A stretch of DNA of 64,000 nt from Pelagibacterium lentulum (GCF_003992625.1 NZ_RZMW01000033.1:1-64000); one strand, 5' to 3'; positions 44,282-54,111 are shown, counted from the first letter of the stretch. The notes: generated by a model from the sequence alone, not told the origin. Made by a program: numbers and translations.

Positions 44282-44953
44282 TTATTCGGCACCATTTTGT
44301 GAAGCCGAATTCAACCGCAAAAGGAATTGTGTCGCCGCATCAAGGCCGTCCTGGGCGATGGTGTGACCTGCGCCTTGCGAGATATGCAGCTTCGCCTCGA
44401 TTCCCAGATCGATCAGCGCCGGTACACCTGATTCGCTGCCGAGCACCGGCACAACTTCATCGGCATCGCCATGGATCATCAGGACGGGCGGCCTGGACTT
44501 GATCTCGCTTGCGAGCGTTTCCGGGCCAATCAGCATGCCTGAAAAGGCCACGATGCCCTTGAGCGGCGTTGGGAGCCGCAGGCCCGTATCGATTGCCATC
44601 ATGGCGCCTTGGGAAAAGCCCACAAGGACGGTATCCGCAGGTCCGAGCCCTGTTTGTGCCCAGAGATTTTCGAGAAATTCATTTATGACCGGGCGGGCGG
44701 TCTGGCTGCCGGTGATCCGAGAGATTGCGCGATCAAGATCCAGCGCGAACCATTGATAGCCTGCCGGGTTCATGGTGCAGATTTCATGGGCATTGGGGGC
44801 CACGAAAAGCGTATCGGGCAGGGCACTGCGCCAATATTGTCCCAACGCGATCAGGTCATTGCCGTCCGAGCCATAGCCATGCAACAGCACAACAAGAGAC
44901 TTTGCCGCGCCCGTGGCCGGGGGCAGCATGGGGCCGGAGAGTTTGGAGGGCAT
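44282..44953 (-). CDS. Alpha/beta hydrolase, phospholipase/carboxylesterase family
   Basis: A 223-residue hydrolase. The nucleophile elbow is GFSQGAMMA; the aspartate is in MIHGDADEVVPV and the histidine in GAGHTIAQDG. LVVLLHGYGSDGNDLIALG gives the oxyanion region. This is the small esterase group (YpfH/Tpgl-like). The natural ester is unknown. It is followed leftward by the HNH gene after 79 bases and preceded by the alkA-like gene on the same strand. Confidence 0.9.
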   Translation of the reverse strand: MPSKLSGPMLPPATGAAKSLVVLLHGYGSDGNDLIALGQYWRSALPDTLFVAPNAHEICTMNPAGYQWFALDLDRAISRITGSQTARPVINEFLENLWAQTGLGPADTVLVGFSQGAMMAIDTGLRLPTPLKGIVAFSGMLIGPETLASEIKSRPPVLMIHGDADEVVPVLGSESGVPALIDLGIEAKLHISQGAGHTIAQDGLDAATQFLLRLNSASQNGAE

Positions 44954-44968
44954 ACAAGTTCCTTTTCG

Positions 44969-45628
44969 TTACAATGCGTCCCAGGCGTCGGAGTTCTTCA
45001 TAGCGGAAAAATAGCGCCAGAACATCAATGCGGCGGCACCGCGATAGGGCGACCATTGTGCCGCATGCTCGATGAGGGTTTTGGTGCCGGGGCGTTCCTT
45101 GAGTGCAAAGGCGTGTTCGACCGCCTTTTGCAGCGCCAGATCACCAGCCGGGAAAATGTCCGGATGACCGGCGCAGAACAATAGATAGATTTCCGCCGTC
45201 CAGGGACCGACACCTTTGAGTCTTGTGAGACGTTCGATCGCCGGATCCGGCTCGGACGAATCGATGATGTCGAAGTCCAGTTCGCCGCTTTCAATAGCCA
45301 TTGCAACACTGCGAATCGTCTCAAATTTGCTCCGCGAAAGCCCGGTTGCGCGTAAGGTGAGTTCATCAAAGCTCAAATATGCCGATGCGCTTGTTGCGCC
45401 GAGCGCTTCGACCCGTCCCCAGATGGCGCGGGCGCTGGCAACGGAAAGTTGCTGACCGCAAATGATGCGGGCCATGCCTTCAAAGCCCCTCGGGCTTATG
45501 CGCAATTGCACCTCTCCGGCGCGGGCCACGGCCATTGCAAGTCTTTCGTCAAGGCTGGCAAGTTTCGCCAGATGGGCAGCGAGAACCTGCGGGGTATGGA
45601 GCCTTGTTGGTGCGTCGGCCTGTGCCAT
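44969..45628 (-). CDS. DNA-3-methyladenine glycosylase II (AlkA family)
   Basis: A 219-residue HhH-GPD glycosylase. The helix-hairpin-helix is LTRLKGVGPWTAEIYLLF and the catalytic aspartate is in FPAGDLALQKAV. RIICGQQLSVASARAIWGR is the AlkA-like motif. It excises alkylated purines. It lacks the extra N-terminal domain of E. coli AlkA and has no methyltransferase fusion. Fifteen bases separate it from the esterase gene. Confidence 0.9.
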   Translation of the reverse strand: MAQADAPTRLHTPQVLAAHLAKLASLDERLAMAVARAGEVQLRISPRGFEGMARIICGQQLSVASARAIWGRVEALGATSASAYLSFDELTLRATGLSRSKFETIRSVAMAIESGELDFDIIDSSEPDPAIERLTRLKGVGPWTAEIYLLFCAGHPDIFPAGDLALQKAVEHAFALKERPGTKTLIEHAAQWSPYRGAAALMFWRYFSAMKNSDAWDAL

Positions 45629-45675
45629 GATAAGCCCTTTATCCGGTTTTTCTTTTTAGCGCGTGGCGAAAGCTC

Positions 45676-46536
45676 TTGGTCCCATCTCAGCCGATTTTCC
45701 GTTTTGCGCCAAGCCCGAACGGGCTTTTGCATCTGGGACACGCATATTCGGTGCTGTTCATGCAATATTGGGCCCGCAAAATGCAGGCCAAGATGCTGCT
45801 TCGGATCGAAGACATCGATACGCAAAGATGTCGACCCGAATTTGCCCAGGCAGCAATTGAGGACCTGGAATGGCTCGGTCTGGCTTTCGACGGTCCGGCT
45901 TTCTATCAATCCAGGCATTTTCCCGATTATGGCGCTGCTGCCGATGCCTTACGGAGCCAGGGGCTGCTCTATCCCTGCTTTTGTTCGCGCAAGGACATCA
46001 AGGGTGCAAGCACTGGAGCGGTCGATCCGGACGGAGCGCCGATCTATCCGGGCACCTGCCGCGATCTGTCCGCCGATCAACGGAAAAGGCGCCTGGCTGC
46101 GGGCGAGCCGGTACAATGGCGGCTCGATATGGCAAAGGCGGTTGCTGTCGCTGGCCCGATTGAAATCATGGAAACCATGCCGACGCCCGATCAGAGGGTG
46201 GAGATGCGCAATGCGGAGCCGGAGCGCTGGGGCGATGTGGTACTTGTGCGCAAGGACACACCAACCAGCTATCATCTGTCTGTGGTTGTCGATGACGCGC
46301 GACAGGGGATCACCCATGTCATTCGTGGCATGGATCTTTACAAATCGACAGATATTCATGTGCTTTTGCAATTTTTGCTCGGCCTGCCCTCACCATTTTA
46401 TTGCCATCACAAGCTTGTCCGGGATGAAAGCGCCGAAAAGCTCTCAAAATCGGCCGGAGCAAGATCGCTCAAGGCCATGCGGCTGACTGGCATAACGCCT
46501 GACGATATACGACAGCGGCTTGATCTCATAAAATAA
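45676..46536 (+). CDS. gluQ: Glutamyl-queuosine tRNA(Asp) synthetase
   Basis: A 286-residue paralogue of glutamyl-tRNA synthetase lacking the anticodon-binding domain. RFAPSPNGLLHLGHAYS contains the HIGH-type signature (HLGH), and KLSKSAGA replaces KMSKS. The zinc ligands are present in CFCSRKD and the downstream Tyr/Cys segment (YPGTCRDL). It attaches glutamate to queuosine in position 34 of tRNA-Asp. The start is TTG, as no ATG precedes the catalytic motif. It is functionally linked to queCDEF 4 kb away. Confidence 0.92.
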   Translation: MVPSQPIFRFAPSPNGLLHLGHAYSVLFMQYWARKMQAKMLLRIEDIDTQRCRPEFAQAAIEDLEWLGLAFDGPAFYQSRHFPDYGAAADALRSQGLLYPCFCSRKDIKGASTGAVDPDGAPIYPGTCRDLSADQRKRRLAAGEPVQWRLDMAKAVAVAGPIEIMETMPTPDQRVEMRNAEPERWGDVVLVRKDTPTSYHLSVVVDDARQGITHVIRGMDLYKSTDIHVLLQFLLGLPSPFYCHHKLVRDESAEKLSKSAGARSLKAMRLTGITPDDIRQRLDLIK

Positions 46537-46706
46537 GGAACTTTGTCCCCCGGCAGGCAGTTGCGCGGTCTATATGGTATATAGCGCACTTGCCGCGTCA
46601 AATTGAGCCCTGACCCAAGACAGTCGGCTCGGCGTATAGGAGGGCAAAGGCGTACGCTGCATTTTGTCAATTGTGGCGGCGTGTAACCCAGACCGGGAAT
46701 GTTAAT

Positions 46707-46904
46707 ATGGAAGCCCTTGCCAATATCGCCATTGTCCTTGCCATTGCCGCCGTTGCCATCATTCTTGGCATGGGGCTTTACAATATGTTCAAGGGCGGGT
46801 CTGGCAATACCAGCCAGAAACTCATGCGGGCCCGCGTCATCATGCAGGCCGTAGCCGTATTTCTGCTCATGGCTGCGCTATACTTTTTCGGTCCCCAACG
46901 CTAA
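46707..46904 (+). CDS. HIG1-domain twin transmembrane protein
   Basis: A 65-residue protein from ATG at 46707. Two hydrophobic helices flank the loop GGSGNTSQKLMRARVIMQ, the HIG1 (hypoxia-induced gene) pattern. Such bacterial proteins are thought to associate with respiratory complexes. It is 54 bases upstream of the cobalamin adenosyltransferase gene. Confidence 0.88.
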   Translation: MEALANIAIVLAIAAVAIILGMGLYNMFKGGSGNTSQKLMRARVIMQAVAVFLLMAALYFFGPQR

Positions 46905-46958
46905 AAAATTCCGGCACGCCTGAAGCGAAACCAAAAAAACAATCGGGGCACACTGGAA

Positions 46959-47549
46959 TTGGTCAAGCTCAACAAGATTTATACCCGCACCGGCGATGAC
47001 GGTACCACCGGCCTTGTCGATGGTCCGCGCCGGCAGAAAGATGATTTGCGCGTTGCGGCCTATGGCACGGTCGATGAAACCAATGCCACTATCGGGCTGG
47101 CGCGCCTGCATACGCGGGATATGGCGCGGGTGGACAACGCCCTGAGCCGCATCCAGAACGACCTTTTCGATCTTGGGTCCGACCTTGCCACACCCGGACC
47201 CGATGAGAATCGCAAATACAAGGCTTTGCGCATAACAGCCAAGCAGGTCGACTGGCTCGAAAAGCAGATCGATCTGCATAATGAGGCACTGGAACCGCTG
47301 ACCTCATTTGTGTTGCCTGGTGGCAGCGCTCTTTCTGCCGCGCTTCATCTGGCGCGGACGGTGGCAAGACGCGCCGAGCGCGATGTCGTAGGGCTTGTGC
47401 GCGAAGAGGGCGACGTCAACCCGGAAGCCGTCCGTTATCTCAACAGGCTCTCGGACCTGCTTTTTGTGCTTTCGCGCGTTGCCAATGGCAATGGAACGAA
47501 AGACGTTCTATGGGAGCCTGGGCGCAACACAGGTGAAACCAAGAAATAA
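46959..47549 (+). CDS. Cob(I)yrinic acid a,c-diamide adenosyltransferase (PduO type)
   Basis: A 196-residue ATP:corrinoid adenosyltransferase. KIYTRTGDDGTTG is the ATP-binding signature, and FVLPGGSALSAALHLARTVARRAER is the conserved C-terminal helix region. The start is TTG. It makes adenosylcobalamin from cob(I)alamin and ATP. The rest of the cobalamin pathway is not in the window. Confidence 0.92.
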   Translation: MVKLNKIYTRTGDDGTTGLVDGPRRQKDDLRVAAYGTVDETNATIGLARLHTRDMARVDNALSRIQNDLFDLGSDLATPGPDENRKYKALRITAKQVDWLEKQIDLHNEALEPLTSFVLPGGSALSAALHLARTVARRAERDVVGLVREEGDVNPEAVRYLNRLSDLLFVLSRVANGNGTKDVLWEPGRNTGETKK

Positions 47550-47576
47550 GCGCAATCGGCCATAAGGGGCGTCCAG

Positions 47577-48260
47577 ATGTTTCTCCCGCTTTATGACAGG
47601 AACAAGATCGCCCATATCGAATTTCCGTTCATCAATTACGCGATACTGGGCTTTACCTGTCTGATATTTCTGGTCCAGTTCGCCAGTGGCGAGGCTGGGC
47701 TATTCGAGGCGCATATCGTTTATGGCATGATACCGGCCGTTGTTACCGGTGCCGCCGTCGGTCCGGCGCCCTGGCTGCCCGATCAGGCAACGCTCGTCAC
47801 CTACATGTTCCTGCATGCGGACTGGCTGCACCTTTTGTCCAATATGCTGTTTTTATGGGTCTTTGGGGACAATATTGAAGATGCCTTGGGGCATTTCAAA
47901 TACCTGGTCTTTTATATCGCCTGCGGCATTATTGCCGCGCTTGCCCATCTTGCCTTCAATACCGGGAGCTACGGGCCGCTGGTTGGCGCCTCGGGTGCTG
48001 TCGCCGGGGTGATCGGCGCTTACATCCTGCTCTATCCCCATGTGCGCGTGTTCGTGCTCTCGCGCATCATCATCATGCTGCCGCTCGCGGTTCCCGCCTG
48101 GGCGGTTCTGGGGTTCTGGATTGCAACGCAGCTTTTTTATGTCGTCATCGGCGTCGACGACGGCGTTGCCTGGTGGGCCCATATCGGTGGTTTTGTCGCC
48201 GGAGCGGCTCTGGTCGTTGTGATGCGGCGGCGCGGGGTGCCGCTTTTTGGTGGGCGGTAG
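47577..48260 (+). CDS. Rhomboid family intramembrane serine protease
   Basis: A 227-residue protein with about six hydrophobic segments. HLLSNMLFLWVFGDNIED is the conserved first motif, the catalytic serine is in VGASGAVAGVIGAY, and the catalytic histidine is in WWAHIGGFVAG. It cleaves membrane proteins within the bilayer; the substrate is unknown. It begins 27 bases after the adenosyltransferase stop. Confidence 0.92.
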   Translation: MFLPLYDRNKIAHIEFPFINYAILGFTCLIFLVQFASGEAGLFEAHIVYGMIPAVVTGAAVGPAPWLPDQATLVTYMFLHADWLHLLSNMLFLWVFGDNIEDALGHFKYLVFYIACGIIAALAHLAFNTGSYGPLVGASGAVAGVIGAYILLYPHVRVFVLSRIIIMLPLAVPAWAVLGFWIATQLFYVVIGVDDGVAWWAHIGGFVAGAALVVVMRRRGVPLFGGR

Positions 48261-48353
48261 CGGTTCGGACTGCCAATTGGCGCGGCGGAAAGGTTTTGTT
48301 TAGCCCCGGCGCCTAGGTTGGCCACTGACCAAAACGGCACGAAAGGACATATC

Positions 48354-48542
48354 ATGAGTGACGTGGCAGCAACCTCTGTCGCAATGCAGCAGGCCATGAC
48401 ACAGCATTCAGCACAGTTGCTGATGGTCAAGCAAAATCACGACATGGAGCAAAACATCATCGACATGCTCAGTCAGGCGGTCGAAAGCTCCAAGCCTCCT
48501 GCGCCTGCAGGCATGGGCAAAATGATCGATAAAAGCGCCTGA
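48354..48542 (+). CDS. Small helical protein, YjfB-like putative motility protein
   Basis: A 62-residue protein from ATG at 48354 with GAAAGGAC upstream. It is polar and helical (AATSVAMQQAMTQHSAQLLM, then NHDMEQNIIDMLSQAV). The spacing of glutamine, methionine and leucine resembles YjfB-type putative motility proteins, but the match is by eye and short. It is not in the che cluster. It may be a non-motility helical protein. Confidence 0.55.
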   Translation: MSDVAATSVAMQQAMTQHSAQLLMVKQNHDMEQNIIDMLSQAVESSKPPAPAGMGKMIDKSA

Positions 48543-48555
48543 CCAAAAGGCGATG

Positions 48556-48578
48556 CCGGGCCGAACAGATCGGCCCGG
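48556..48578. terminator. GC hairpin between convergent genes
   Basis: CCGGGCCGA and TCGGCCCGG are perfect arms around a five-base loop, between the 48354 gene and the convergent tlpA. There is no T-run, so termination is possible but not certain. Confidence 0.4.
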
Positions 48579-48584
48579 TCAAAC

Positions 48585-49238
48585 TCAGATGTCGAGCAGG
48601 GCCTCGATAACCCGGTTGCCATCGTCGCTGTCCCAGTGTGCCGGTCCCTGCAGGACCGCAATTTCGCAGGCCTTCTCATCGAGCAGCAATGTCGCAGGCA
48701 GGCCAAAGGTCACAGCTTGATTGCGCAGCCGTTCAAACACCTTGTAGGACGGATCGGCATATAGTGCGAGATTGGTTGCGCCGATCTCTTCAAGAAACAG
48801 TCCAGCGGCGACAGGGCCGTCTGAACCCATATCCAGGCTGATCGCGACAACGGCGAAGTCATCGCCGCCGTAGCGCAGCTCGATAGCGTCAAGATCGGGC
48901 ATTTCCTCCCGGCAGGGCGCGCACCAGGTCGCCCAGAAATTGACGAGCAGTTTCTTGCCCTCGAAATCGGCTAGCGTCATTGCATTGCCTTCGCCATCGA
49001 TAAAGGCAAGGTCGGCAAAGCCACGGCCGGAATCGGATGGCAGCAGGGCCGCCAGTTCCCCGCCCGCTGCGGCATCGATCTTTTGCACCGCATCGGTGCG
49101 TACCTCGCAGGTCGCGGCCATACCGGGCATGGCATTGCTAACAAAGACCGCCGCAGCTATACCTACCGCCGCAACGAACAGGCCTGTTCCGATAACGATC
49201 TGGCGGTTTGGCTTGTTCTGTTTGTCAGTCATATTCAT
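48585..49238 (-). CDS. tlpA: Thiol:disulfide interchange protein TlpA
   Basis: A 217-residue membrane-anchored thioredoxin-like protein. One N-terminal helix (about 15-35) anchors it with a periplasmic thioredoxin domain. The redox site is [19 protein letters not shown]. In rhizobia TlpA reduces the copper chaperone and cytochrome oxidase subunit II. The gene is divergent from argH, as in related genomes. Confidence 0.92.
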   Translation of the reverse strand: MNMTDKQNKPNRQIVIGTGLFVAAVGIAAAVFVSNAMPGMAATCEVRTDAVQKIDAAAGGELAALLPSDSGRGFADLAFIDGEGNAMTLADFEGKKLLVNFWATWCAPCREEMPDLDAIELRYGGDDFAVVAISLDMGSDGPVAAGLFLEEIGATNLALYADPSYKVFERLRNQAVTFGLPATLLLDEKACEIAVLQGPAHWDSDDGNRVIEALLDI

Positions 49239-49280
49239 CCGTTCAGCAATAACCTGAAAAATAACGGTTCAGAGGCGCCA

Positions 49281-50669
49281 ATGAGCAATCGTATGTGGGG
49301 AGGACGTTTCGCGTCCGGTCCCGATGCCATAATGGAAGAAATCAATGCATCCATCGGCTTTGACAAACGATTGTACAAGCAGGACATCGCCGGCTCGATA
49401 GCTCATGCCACCATGCTTGGTGAAGTTGGCATTCTGACGCGCGACGATAAAGACGCAATCATTGCCGGTCTAGAGGCTGTGCGCGCAGAAATCGATGATA
49501 ACAAATTCACCTTTTCGCGAGCGCTCGAAGACATCCACATGAATGTCGAAAGCCGTTTGCGCGAATTGATCGGCGAGGCGGCTGGCCGGCTGCACACGGC
49601 GCGCTCGCGCAACGATCAGGTGGCGACCGATTTCAAGCTCTATGTGCGCGATTGCATCGATATGCTGGTTGCACAGATCGAGACATTGCAGCGAGTGTTG
49701 GTCAGCCGCGCCGACAGTGAAGCGGGCACGGTTATGCCGGGCTTTACGCATTTGCAAAGCGCCCAGCCGGTGACTTTCGGGCATCATATGCTCGCCTATG
49801 TGGAAATGTTTGAGCGCGACAAGACCCGTTTCCTCGACGCGCGCAAGCGGCTCAATCAAAGCCCGCTCGGTTCTGCTGCTCTGGCTGGAACCTCCTTTCC
49901 GATCGATCGCGAGATGACAGCCAAGGCCCTGGGGTTTGACGCGCCGACCGCCAATTCGCTCGATGCGGTTTCCGATCGCGATTTTATTCTCGAAACGCTT
50001 TCGGCGGCTTCGATCTCTGCCATGCACCTTTCGCGCTTTGCCGAAGAGCTTGTGATCTGGTCCTCGGCCCAGTTCTCCTTTGTAAGACTTTCCGACAAGT
50101 TCTCGACCGGCTCGTCCATCATGCCGCAAAAGCGCAACCCGGACGCAGCGGAACTGATCCGCGCCAAGATCGGGCGCATTTTCGGAGCATTTTCATCGCT
50201 GCTTATGGTGATGAAGGGACTGCCGCTGGCCTATTCCAAGGACATGCAGGAAGACAAGGAAATTGCCTTCGACGCGCTGGACAATTTTTCGCTCTGCCTT
50301 GCTGCGATGACGGGTATGGTTTCCGACCTTGCGGTCAATCGCGAAAGAATGGCGGCTGCTGCAGGTGCGGGCTTTGCAACCGCAACCGATCTGGCCGACT
50401 GGCTGGTTCGCGCTGCCAACGTGCCGTTTCGCGACGCCCACCATATCACCGGGCGGGCCGTTGCACTGGCGGAGGAGAAGGGTTGCGGGCTCGAAGGGCT
50501 GACCATTGAGGATTTCAAGGCCATCGATGAACGCATCACCAGCGAAGTTCACAAGGTGCTTGGGGTCGAAAACTCGGTCAAGTCGCGCAAGAGTTTTGGT
50601 GGCACTGCGCCAGACAATGTAAAGGCTCAGGTTGCGCTTTGGCACGGGCGGTTGGGCAAGGAAGGCTGA
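49281..50669 (+). CDS. argH: Argininosuccinate lyase
   Basis: A 462-residue enzyme of the last arginine-biosynthesis step. The start [13 protein letters not shown] at 49281 is conserved; the frame is open from inside tlpA but is not used. [29 protein letters not shown] and the superfamily signature [12 protein letters not shown] are present. It ends nine bases before lysA, with no small lipoprotein gene between as some relatives have. Confidence 0.97.
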   Translation: MSNRMWGGRFASGPDAIMEEINASIGFDKRLYKQDIAGSIAHATMLGEVGILTRDDKDAIIAGLEAVRAEIDDNKFTFSRALEDIHMNVESRLRELIGEAAGRLHTARSRNDQVATDFKLYVRDCIDMLVAQIETLQRVLVSRADSEAGTVMPGFTHLQSAQPVTFGHHMLAYVEMFERDKTRFLDARKRLNQSPLGSAALAGTSFPIDREMTAKALGFDAPTANSLDAVSDRDFILETLSAASISAMHLSRFAEELVIWSSAQFSFVRLSDKFSTGSSIMPQKRNPDAAELIRAKIGRIFGAFSSLLMVMKGLPLAYSKDMQEDKEIAFDALDNFSLCLAAMTGMVSDLAVNRERMAAAAGAGFATATDLADWLVRAANVPFRDAHHITGRAVALAEEKGCGLEGLTIEDFKAIDERITSEVHKVLGVENSVKSRKSFGGTAPDNVKAQVALWHGRLGKEG

Positions 50670-50678
50670 ACGACAGCT

Positions 50679-51947
50679 ATGGTTCATTATTTTTCCCATC
50701 GTAACGGCGCACTCTTTGCCGACGATGTCGATATCGCTGCAATTGCTGAGGAAATCGGTACGCCGTTTTACTGCTATTCAGCCGCCACGCTCCGGCGCCA
50801 TGTGCAGGTCACGACCAAGGCTTTCGCCGGGCTCGATACCCTTGTTGCCTATGCCATGAAGGCCAATTCCAATCAGGCCGTGCTCAAGCTTATGGCCAAT
50901 GCCGGGATCGGCGTGGACGTTGTTTCGCTCGGTGAACTCGAGCGCGCGTTGCAGGCCGGTATTGCGCCAGACAAGATCATATTTTCGGGTGTGGGCAAGA
51001 CCCGCCATGAAATGGAGCGGGCGCTTGAGGCAGGCATTGCGTGCTTTAATCTGGAATCGGAACCCGAGCTTGAACGTCTCAATCAGGTTGCAGGCGAAAT
51101 GGGCAGGGTGGCACCGGTTTCGGTGCGGATCAATCCCGATATTGACGCAAAGACCCATGCCAAGATTTCCACTGGCAAGTCGGAAAATAAATTCGGCATC
51201 GCGTTCGAGCGAGCCGAACTGGTTTATGCCCGCATTGCCCAATGCGCCAATCTCAAAGCAATTGGGGTCGACATGCATATCGGCAGTCAGATCACCGATC
51301 TCGAGCCGTTCGACAATGCCTTCGCGCTGCTTGCCGAGCTTGTCGGAACGCTGCGTGCAGCGGGCCACCAGATCGAGCATGTCGATATTGGCGGCGGCCT
51401 TGGCATCCCCTATCAGCGGGACAACGCCCCGCCGCCCGATCCGGCGGAATATGCAAAGGTGGTCCGCCGCCATGTCGATCCGCTCGGGTGCAAGCTCATC
51501 ATCGAGCCGGGTCGTCTCATCGCGGGCAATGCCGGTATTCTCGTCACCCGCGTTGAGTATGTGAAGCAGGCACCGTCAAAGAGCTTTGTCATCGTCGATG
51601 CGGCCATGAACGATCTCATGCGTCCAACGCTTTATGAAGCGCATCACGACATCGTGCCAGTCATCGAGGCTGAACCGGACGCCAAGGTGATCCGTGCCGA
51701 TATTGTCGGGCCGGTTTGCGAAACCGGGGACTACATCGCGCTCAATCGGGAAATTCCCAATGTCGCTGAGGGCGATCTGCTGGCGGTGATGACGGCAGGG
51801 GCTTATGGTGCAGTGATGAGCGGGACCTATAACACCCGGCCTCTTATTGCCGAAGTGCTTGTCGATGGCGAACGCTGGCACGTCATACGCCCACGCCAGA
51901 AACTACAGGATCTTATCGACCTCGATAGCGTGCCCGATTGGCTATAG
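50679..51947 (+). CDS. lysA: Diaminopimelate decarboxylase
   Basis: A 422-residue PLP enzyme making lysine from meso-diaminopimelate. The PLP lysine is Lys61 in VAYAMKANSN. DMHIGSQITD, the glycine-rich HVDIGGGLGIPY and the catalytic VCETGDYIA are conserved. It is probably co-transcribed with argH. Confidence 0.97.
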   Translation: MVHYFSHRNGALFADDVDIAAIAEEIGTPFYCYSAATLRRHVQVTTKAFAGLDTLVAYAMKANSNQAVLKLMANAGIGVDVVSLGELERALQAGIAPDKIIFSGVGKTRHEMERALEAGIACFNLESEPELERLNQVAGEMGRVAPVSVRINPDIDAKTHAKISTGKSENKFGIAFERAELVYARIAQCANLKAIGVDMHIGSQITDLEPFDNAFALLAELVGTLRAAGHQIEHVDIGGGLGIPYQRDNAPPPDPAEYAKVVRRHVDPLGCKLIIEPGRLIAGNAGILVTRVEYVKQAPSKSFVIVDAAMNDLMRPTLYEAHHDIVPVIEAEPDAKVIRADIVGPVCETGDYIALNREIPNVAEGDLLAVMTAGAYGAVMSGTYNTRPLIAEVLVDGERWHVIRPRQKLQDLIDLDSVPDWL

Positions 51948-51951
51948 GGGG

Positions 51952-52356
51952 TTAAAATGCCTGGCGGGCGAGCGGTATGATATTTGCCGGCTTTCCCGCG
52001 AGCGCGTCGGCGACTTTCTCTGTAAGCTGGGCGAGTGAAAAGGGCTTGTTGATGACGTCGTAGATCAAGGCGTCCAGACCATGAGCCCGCTCGCGCTGAT
52101 CTGCAAAGCCGGTCATCAGGACAATTGTGACGTCTGGATATTGCGCGCCAACGGTCAAGGCGAGAGCGATGCCATCCATTACCGGCATCTTGATATCGGA
52201 CAGGAGCAGATCGAAATTGCCCCCTTTAGCCGCCATTTCCTCGGCAGCCAGCCCGCCATCGGATGCAGCGGTTACGTCATAGCCGGACATTTCAAGCGCA
52301 CGAACCACGAAGGCGCGTACATTGTCATCATCTTCGGCAACCAGTATCCGCGCCAT
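51952..52356 (-). CDS. cpdR: CpdR-like single-domain response regulator
   Basis: A 134-residue receiver from ATG at 52356. E8-D9-D10, phospho-acceptor D54 in LLSDIKMPVMDG, threonine in VLMTGFADQ and lysine in VINKPFSLAQL are present. LMTGFAD and NKPFSL are typical of CpdR, which in its unphosphorylated form directs ClpXP proteolysis in the alphaproteobacterial cell cycle. A C-terminal extension of about 15 residues is unusual. CpdR identity is by motif only. Confidence 0.75.
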   Translation of the reverse strand: MARILVAEDDDNVRAFVVRALEMSGYDVTAASDGGLAAEEMAAKGGNFDLLLSDIKMPVMDGIALALTVGAQYPDVTIVLMTGFADQRERAHGLDALIYDVINKPFSLAQLTEKVADALAGKPANIIPLARQAF

Positions 52357-52501
52357 TTCGCAAACGCCCTCTTTATCCCTTGCAGGCAATTGTATTCATG
52401 GGCCTATGCCCAAGCCTGACTAGTTATATTTGCAACCTCAAAGCCGATTTAAAGGCCCTGAAAAACTCATCGGCAAAACCGGCGAGCGATTTTCTTCGAT
52501 C

Positions 52502-53302
52502 TTACTGTGCCGGCGCCGGTGCAGTATGGCCCTCGATAAAGGTCAGTCGCACGTTTTGGGCGTCCGGCGGAGGTGCTGACAAATCCGTTTCGATCTCCAA
52601 GCCGTCTCCGGGCATGATATTGCGTCGGGATGGATTTACACTCCATTGATAAATCACATTATCCTGCCCATCGATCATCGAAATCAATACGGGCGGAACC
52701 GAGACTACGCGATTCGTTGAGTTTACTATTGTTGCGGTGACAACGATTGTATCGGTTCCATTGCGCGTGGTTCGCAAAGTCTTAACATCGATAAAATCCA
52801 GCCCGATGACATTTGTTCCCAAACCGATCAACCGATAGACTGCATCGGTGGAGGGAGCCATGCGCACGATCTCGGTGCGGAAGGTCACGAGCGCAGCCAA
52901 TGATCCCGCTACAAGCAGCAGGAGCGCCCAACGGGCAAGCCGCTGCATGCGCGCATAGGGCAGGCTTCGGGTCATGTCGAGCTTGCGCTTTGCAAGTGCC
53001 TGCATGCGCTCGGCTGACTGCTGGATTTCGGTTTCTGAAGGTTGTCTGGTGCCGTGGCTTTCCATCGCCGCATCGGCAAGGGCTTCTTGTTCGGTCGTAA
53101 AATCCTGATCTTTATCTGCCCGGAATGCGATCTCGTCGTCGTCGGGATCGGGATCGTCGAAAACCTGATGGGAACCCAATGCGTCAGGCGTAGCCAGCCA
53201 TGCCGTCTTGCACGAGGCGCACATGACCTGACGGCCAACGGCGCCAATCGAATCATTTGCGACCTTGTAGCGGGTCTGACAATTTGGGCAGGTGATAATC
53301 AC
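52502..53302 (-). CDS. MJ0042 zinc-ribbon and DUF3426-like membrane protein
   Basis: A 266-residue protein. The N-terminus IITCPNCQTRYKVANDSIGA with a second VMCASCKTAW forms a four-cysteine zinc ribbon (MJ0042 type). An acidic linker (DDPDPDDDE) and a polar helix lead to one membrane segment near 125-150. The C-terminal extracytoplasmic domain (about 155-262) has the beta-rich DUF3426 appearance. Such proteins are common next to ftsEX in alphaproteobacteria and have no proven function. It is divergent from ftsE. Confidence 0.85.
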   Translation of the reverse strand: MIITCPNCQTRYKVANDSIGAVGRQVMCASCKTAWLATPDALGSHQVFDDPDPDDDEIAFRADKDQDFTTEQEALADAAMESHGTRQPSETEIQQSAERMQALAKRKLDMTRSLPYARMQRLARWALLLLVAGSLAALVTFRTEIVRMAPSTDAVYRLIGLGTNVIGLDFIDVKTLRTTRNGTDTIVVTATIVNSTNRVVSVPPVLISMIDGQDNVIYQWSVNPSRRNIMPGDGLEIETDLSAPPPDAQNVRLTFIEGHTAPAPAQ

Positions 53303-53451
53303 GACGAAAAGCTGACTTTCGCTTGGTGTCCTTCTAGAATGCGACCCTAAGCGCGATTGGGTTAAAACTCTTGAAACAATGCCCCAATCCGGCCATGCCA
53401 GTGCGATGACTGGTAAAGTCGTGCCTGAAAAGTGATTCGCGGGGTGAAGGT

Positions 53452-54111
53452 TTGATCGCGTTCGAAAATGTCGGTCTGCGCTATGGACATGGGCCGGAGA
53501 TTCTAAAGGATCTCACATTCAGGATCGCGCCGGGATCGTTTCATTTTCTGACCGGGCCATCGGGCTCGGGCAAGACATCGCTCCTGCGCCTGTTGCTGCT
53601 TTCGCTAAAGCCCAGCCGTGGCACGATTTCCATGTTCGGCGAGGACGTTACCAATCTTGAGCGTGACCGGCTTTTGCAGATGCGCCGGCATATCGGCATC
53701 GTCTTTCAGGAGTTCCGGTTGCTCGACCATCTGACAACTTTTGAAAATGTCGCCTTGCCGCACAGGGTGCGCGGACAATCGGAGGCCAGCTATCGTGCCA
53801 ATGTGCAGGAGCTGCTCGATTGGGTGGGGCTTGGAGACAAGATGGATGCTCTGCCTGCCGTACTCTCGGGGGGGGAGAAGCAGCGCGCGGCCATTGCGCG
53901 TGCGGTCATTTCCAAACCGGACATTCTGCTGGCCGATGAGCCGACCGGTAACGTGGATCCCGAATTGTCCGAACGGCTCTTGCATCTTTTCGACGAACTC
54001 AACCGGATGGGGACCACCATTATTCTCGCGACCCATGAATTGAATCTTTTGCGCAAGTTCGATTATCCGCGCATGCTGCTCGAACATGGGGAGCTGACAT
54101 TCCATGACTGA
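53452..54111 (+). CDS. ftsE: Cell division ATP-binding protein FtsE
   Basis: A 219-residue ABC ATPase read from TTG. Walker A is GPSGSGKTS, the signature LSGGEKQRAAIARA and Walker B ILLADEPTGNVDP. MIAFENVGLRYGHGPEILK is typical of FtsE. With FtsX it gates periplasmic cell-wall hydrolases. It overlaps ftsX by eight bases. Confidence 0.95.
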   Translation: MIAFENVGLRYGHGPEILKDLTFRIAPGSFHFLTGPSGSGKTSLLRLLLLSLKPSRGTISMFGEDVTNLERDRLLQMRRHIGIVFQEFRLLDHLTTFENVALPHRVRGQSEASYRANVQELLDWVGLGDKMDALPAVLSGGEKQRAAIARAVISKPDILLADEPTGNVDPELSERLLHLFDELNRMGTTIILATHELNLLRKFDYPRMLLEHGELTFHD

